From positions 1-35,670 of the forward strand of contig JAUXXX010000025.1 in NCBI GenBank assembly GCA_030684695.1: 35,670 nt of DNA, in the 5' to 3' direction. This DNA comes from a bacterium (GTDB taxonomy: Bacteria; Bacillota_I; Bacilli_A; Izemoplasmatales; Hujiaoplasmataceae). A program made the position numbers and the translations under genes. Under the pieces are notes generated by a model. That model searched no databases and had not been told where the DNA came from. It saw only the letters and a list, made by a program, of their open reading frames with translations. How positions within the stretch are numbered: position 1 is the first letter of the stretch; each line of letters opens with the position of its first letter. Of this stretch, positions 34,567-35,670 are shown one piece after another.

Positions 34567-35202
34567 TCATTGAAATTGATCAAAGATTGTCGTTTCTTCT
34601 TGAGGAGCGACACCAGAAACGATTGCCTTTGGATTAGGTGCATACATCCGCATCCCAATGCCATAATCTTCTGTTAATAACGTATCTGGTCTTTTACGCA
34701 TCAACCACGTAACATAAAAGTCACCCACACAACCATTGAAATGAAATACCAAGGTTAAATACAAGATGAACTGCCATTGATTGTTTGTCAAAACAACCAA
34801 CAATAGTAAAATCGGATTAATAATCAATGCTGGCGCAAGTCCAACTTTCAGATAGTGTTTCTTATAAAAATAGACTCCCGGAACACTCGCAGACGCTGCG
34901 AATCCATGAAACTGATATTTCACTTTCTTATTGGTTCCTTGAGAATACACAAATCCATGAATGGCTTCGTGCACAAAAACTAAAACAATAAATATCCCCA
35001 AGGAAATTAGTAATCCAGATAACAATTCCTCTCTTGAAGTAGGTATGTGTATCCATCCATATACAACCGGGATAATAAAAGGAAGTAAAAACAAAATAGA
35101 TAATACATTTAACAAGATAAATTGTGCACGGTTTTCTTTAAAATCAATCGATTCCACTAGATGATAATGACTGGGCAATACTTCTACACTTTGTTTGTTC
35201 AT
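34567..35202 (-). CDS. DUF3267-type putative zinc metalloprotease, membrane protein
   Basis: 211 residues with about four to five membrane segments (about 27-50, 63-80, 120-140, 143-160). The zincin motif HEAIH lies at residues 78-82, at the end of the second helix, as in the DUF3267 family, and is preceded by VLVF. The C-terminal tail is soluble. Substrate and role are not known; family members are presumed intramembrane or membrane-associated proteases. Start 35202 was chosen because AAAGGAG lies just upstream; ATG 35220 has no such site. No link with the carbohydrate genes is apparent. Confidence 0.75.
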   Translation of the reverse strand: MNKQSVEVLPSHYHLVESIDFKENRAQFILLNVLSILFLLPFIIPVVYGWIHIPTSREELLSGLLISLGIFIVLVFVHEAIHGFVYSQGTNKKVKYQFHGFAASASVPGVYFYKKHYLKVGLAPALIINPILLLLVVLTNNQWQFILYLTLVFHFNGCVGDFYVTWLMRKRPDTLLTEDYGIGMRMYAPNPKAIVSGVAPQEETTIFDQFQ

Positions 35203-35270
35203 AAGTACTCCTTTAGACATGATATCTTCTATTTTACCACTTATTTTGTTCTGTAGTAGCTTTTAGAACA

Positions 35271-35366
35271 AAGGGTGATGATTTCACCCTCAACGAATCA
35301 TGGATTCGTCTTGATGTAGACGATTACATTCCGAATAGAAATGTTCGTTTGGGTGTGTTCACACCC
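35271..35366 (-). ncRNA. Candidate omegaRNA (reRNA) / right-end hairpins of the TnpB element
   Basis: Three hairpins stand in a row at and beyond the end of tnpB on the minus strand: ACACCC/GGGTGT (35351-35366), ACGAATC/GATTCGT (35293-35309) and AGGGTGA/TCACCCT (35272-35290). TnpB guide RNAs derive from the 3' end of tnpB and the element's right end, which is this place. The exact element boundary cannot be fixed from one copy. Confidence 0.35.
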
Positions 35367-35670
35367 TTAGCCCCTATCCAATTGGCATTGGGATTACCTT
35401 TTTGAATCATGTTCAATGCGGCGTTTTGATCAGAGTTGATCAAGATGCCGCTTTTGCTTTGATATAACCCGCGTTTTATTCGTCTTCCGGAGAACTCCCC
35501 TTTACGGATGTCATCCTTGTCTAAATACGAAGCTTTGGACATATAAGCCTCGTTGATGACTTTGGCAGTGATGCCTTCTTGCTTTGCCAAATAGAGAATG
35601 CGGTCTCTTAACCTAGCCAGCGGAATCGATTTTGTCCATTGGTTGTAGGTGTCAGATAGTCGCTCGTCTT
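35324..35670 (-). CDS. tnpB: TnpB-type RNA-guided nuclease, C-terminal part (IS605/IS607-like), cut by window edge
   Basis: The frame is open to the right edge, about 115 residues, continuing upstream of the TTG at 35590 with YNQWTKSIPLARLRDRILYL, so the gene is cut by the window. Family landmarks: GITAKVINEAYMSKASYLD, FSGRRIKRGLYQSKSG and the RuvC-III motif ILINSDQNAALNM with its catalytic Asp. The form without a zinc-ribbon Cys pair in this region is common in Clostridia-type TnpB. TnpB cuts the donor site left after IS605 transposition, guided by RNA from the element's own end. Whether a tnpA follows cannot be seen. The N-terminal and RuvC-I/II parts lie outside. Confidence 0.8.
   Translation of the reverse strand, partial: DERLSDTYNQWTKSIPLARLRDRILYLAKQEGITAKVINEAYMSKASYLDKDDIRKGEFSGRRIKRGLYQSKSGILINSDQNAALNMIQKGNPNANWIGAKGVNTPKRTFLFGM

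Noticed and set aside
34387-34677. Plus-strand open frame of 96 codons between the YwaF-like and DUF3267 genes
   Set aside because: Overlaps both minus-strand genes and the YwaF-like promoter, with no SD and no recognisable protein features.
1-35670. CRISPR arrays, tRNA, rRNA or known riboswitches
   Set aside because: No regularly spaced repeats, cloverleaf-type segments or conserved riboswitch cores were seen; gaps between genes are short and accounted for by promoters and terminators.

Overview
The window comes from an AT-rich, Firmicutes/Mollicutes-type bacterium that reads TGA as stop: many gene pairs overlap as ATGA, where TGA ends the upstream gene. Shine-Dalgarno (SD) sites of the AAGGAGG type and standard -35/-10 promoters are easy to see. 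Protein style (short lipoprotein signals, many small membrane proteins, cytoplasmic carbohydrate enzymes) suggests a free-living relative of the Acholeplasma/Izemoplasma/Haloplasma group. That placement is an inference from style, not from a marker gene.

Layout. 1-3209: cydD (cut by the left edge) and cydC, the thiol exporter needed for cytochrome bd assembly. 3386-5853: a GH105 unsaturated rhamnogalacturonyl hydrolase coupled to a MATE transporter, closed by a clear terminator. 6070-10408: uxaB-uxaA-uxaC, behind a strong promoter with a cre-like site and a palindromic operator candidate. 10386-11276 (minus): a cytoplasmic-type pectinesterase. 11332-25989: a large plus-strand pectin operon. 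It holds a CUT1 ABC importer (two permeases, a 704-residue binding lipoprotein and its own ATPase) interspersed with five small membrane proteins of unknown function. These are followed by GH28 polygalacturonase, KDPG aldolase, a YhcH-family protein, KDG kinase, an IclR regulator, a TIM-barrel isomerase, kduI and kduD. A bidirectional terminator at about 26007-26036 separates it from a converging minus-strand operon, 33332 down to 26042. That operon encodes a membrane-anchored 729-residue protein, a TIM-barrel isomerase/epimerase, a GPH sugar:cation symporter, a soluble 625-residue paralogue of the first protein, and a second GH105 hydrolase. The right end holds a YwaF-like membrane protein, a DUF3267 zinc metalloprotease-like protein, and the C-terminal part of an IS605-type TnpB running off the edge.

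How it works together. Oligogalacturonides appear to be imported by the CUT1 transporter, demethylated (CE8) and hydrolysed (GH28) inside the cell. Galacturonate is converted by UxaC, UxaB and UxaA to 2-keto-3-deoxygluconate (KDG). Unsaturated uronates released by GH105 enter through KduI and KduD, also giving KDG. KdgK and KDPG aldolase finish the path to pyruvate and glyceraldehyde-3-phosphate.

The least explained part is the minus-strand operon. Its two large paralogous proteins, one anchored outside and one cytoplasmic, share an Asn-His pair and a downstream Tyr-Tyr at identical spacing. This recalls alpha/alpha-toroid polysaccharide lyases, and I cannot assign them to a named family. The small membrane proteins around the CUT1 ATPase are the second unexplained element.
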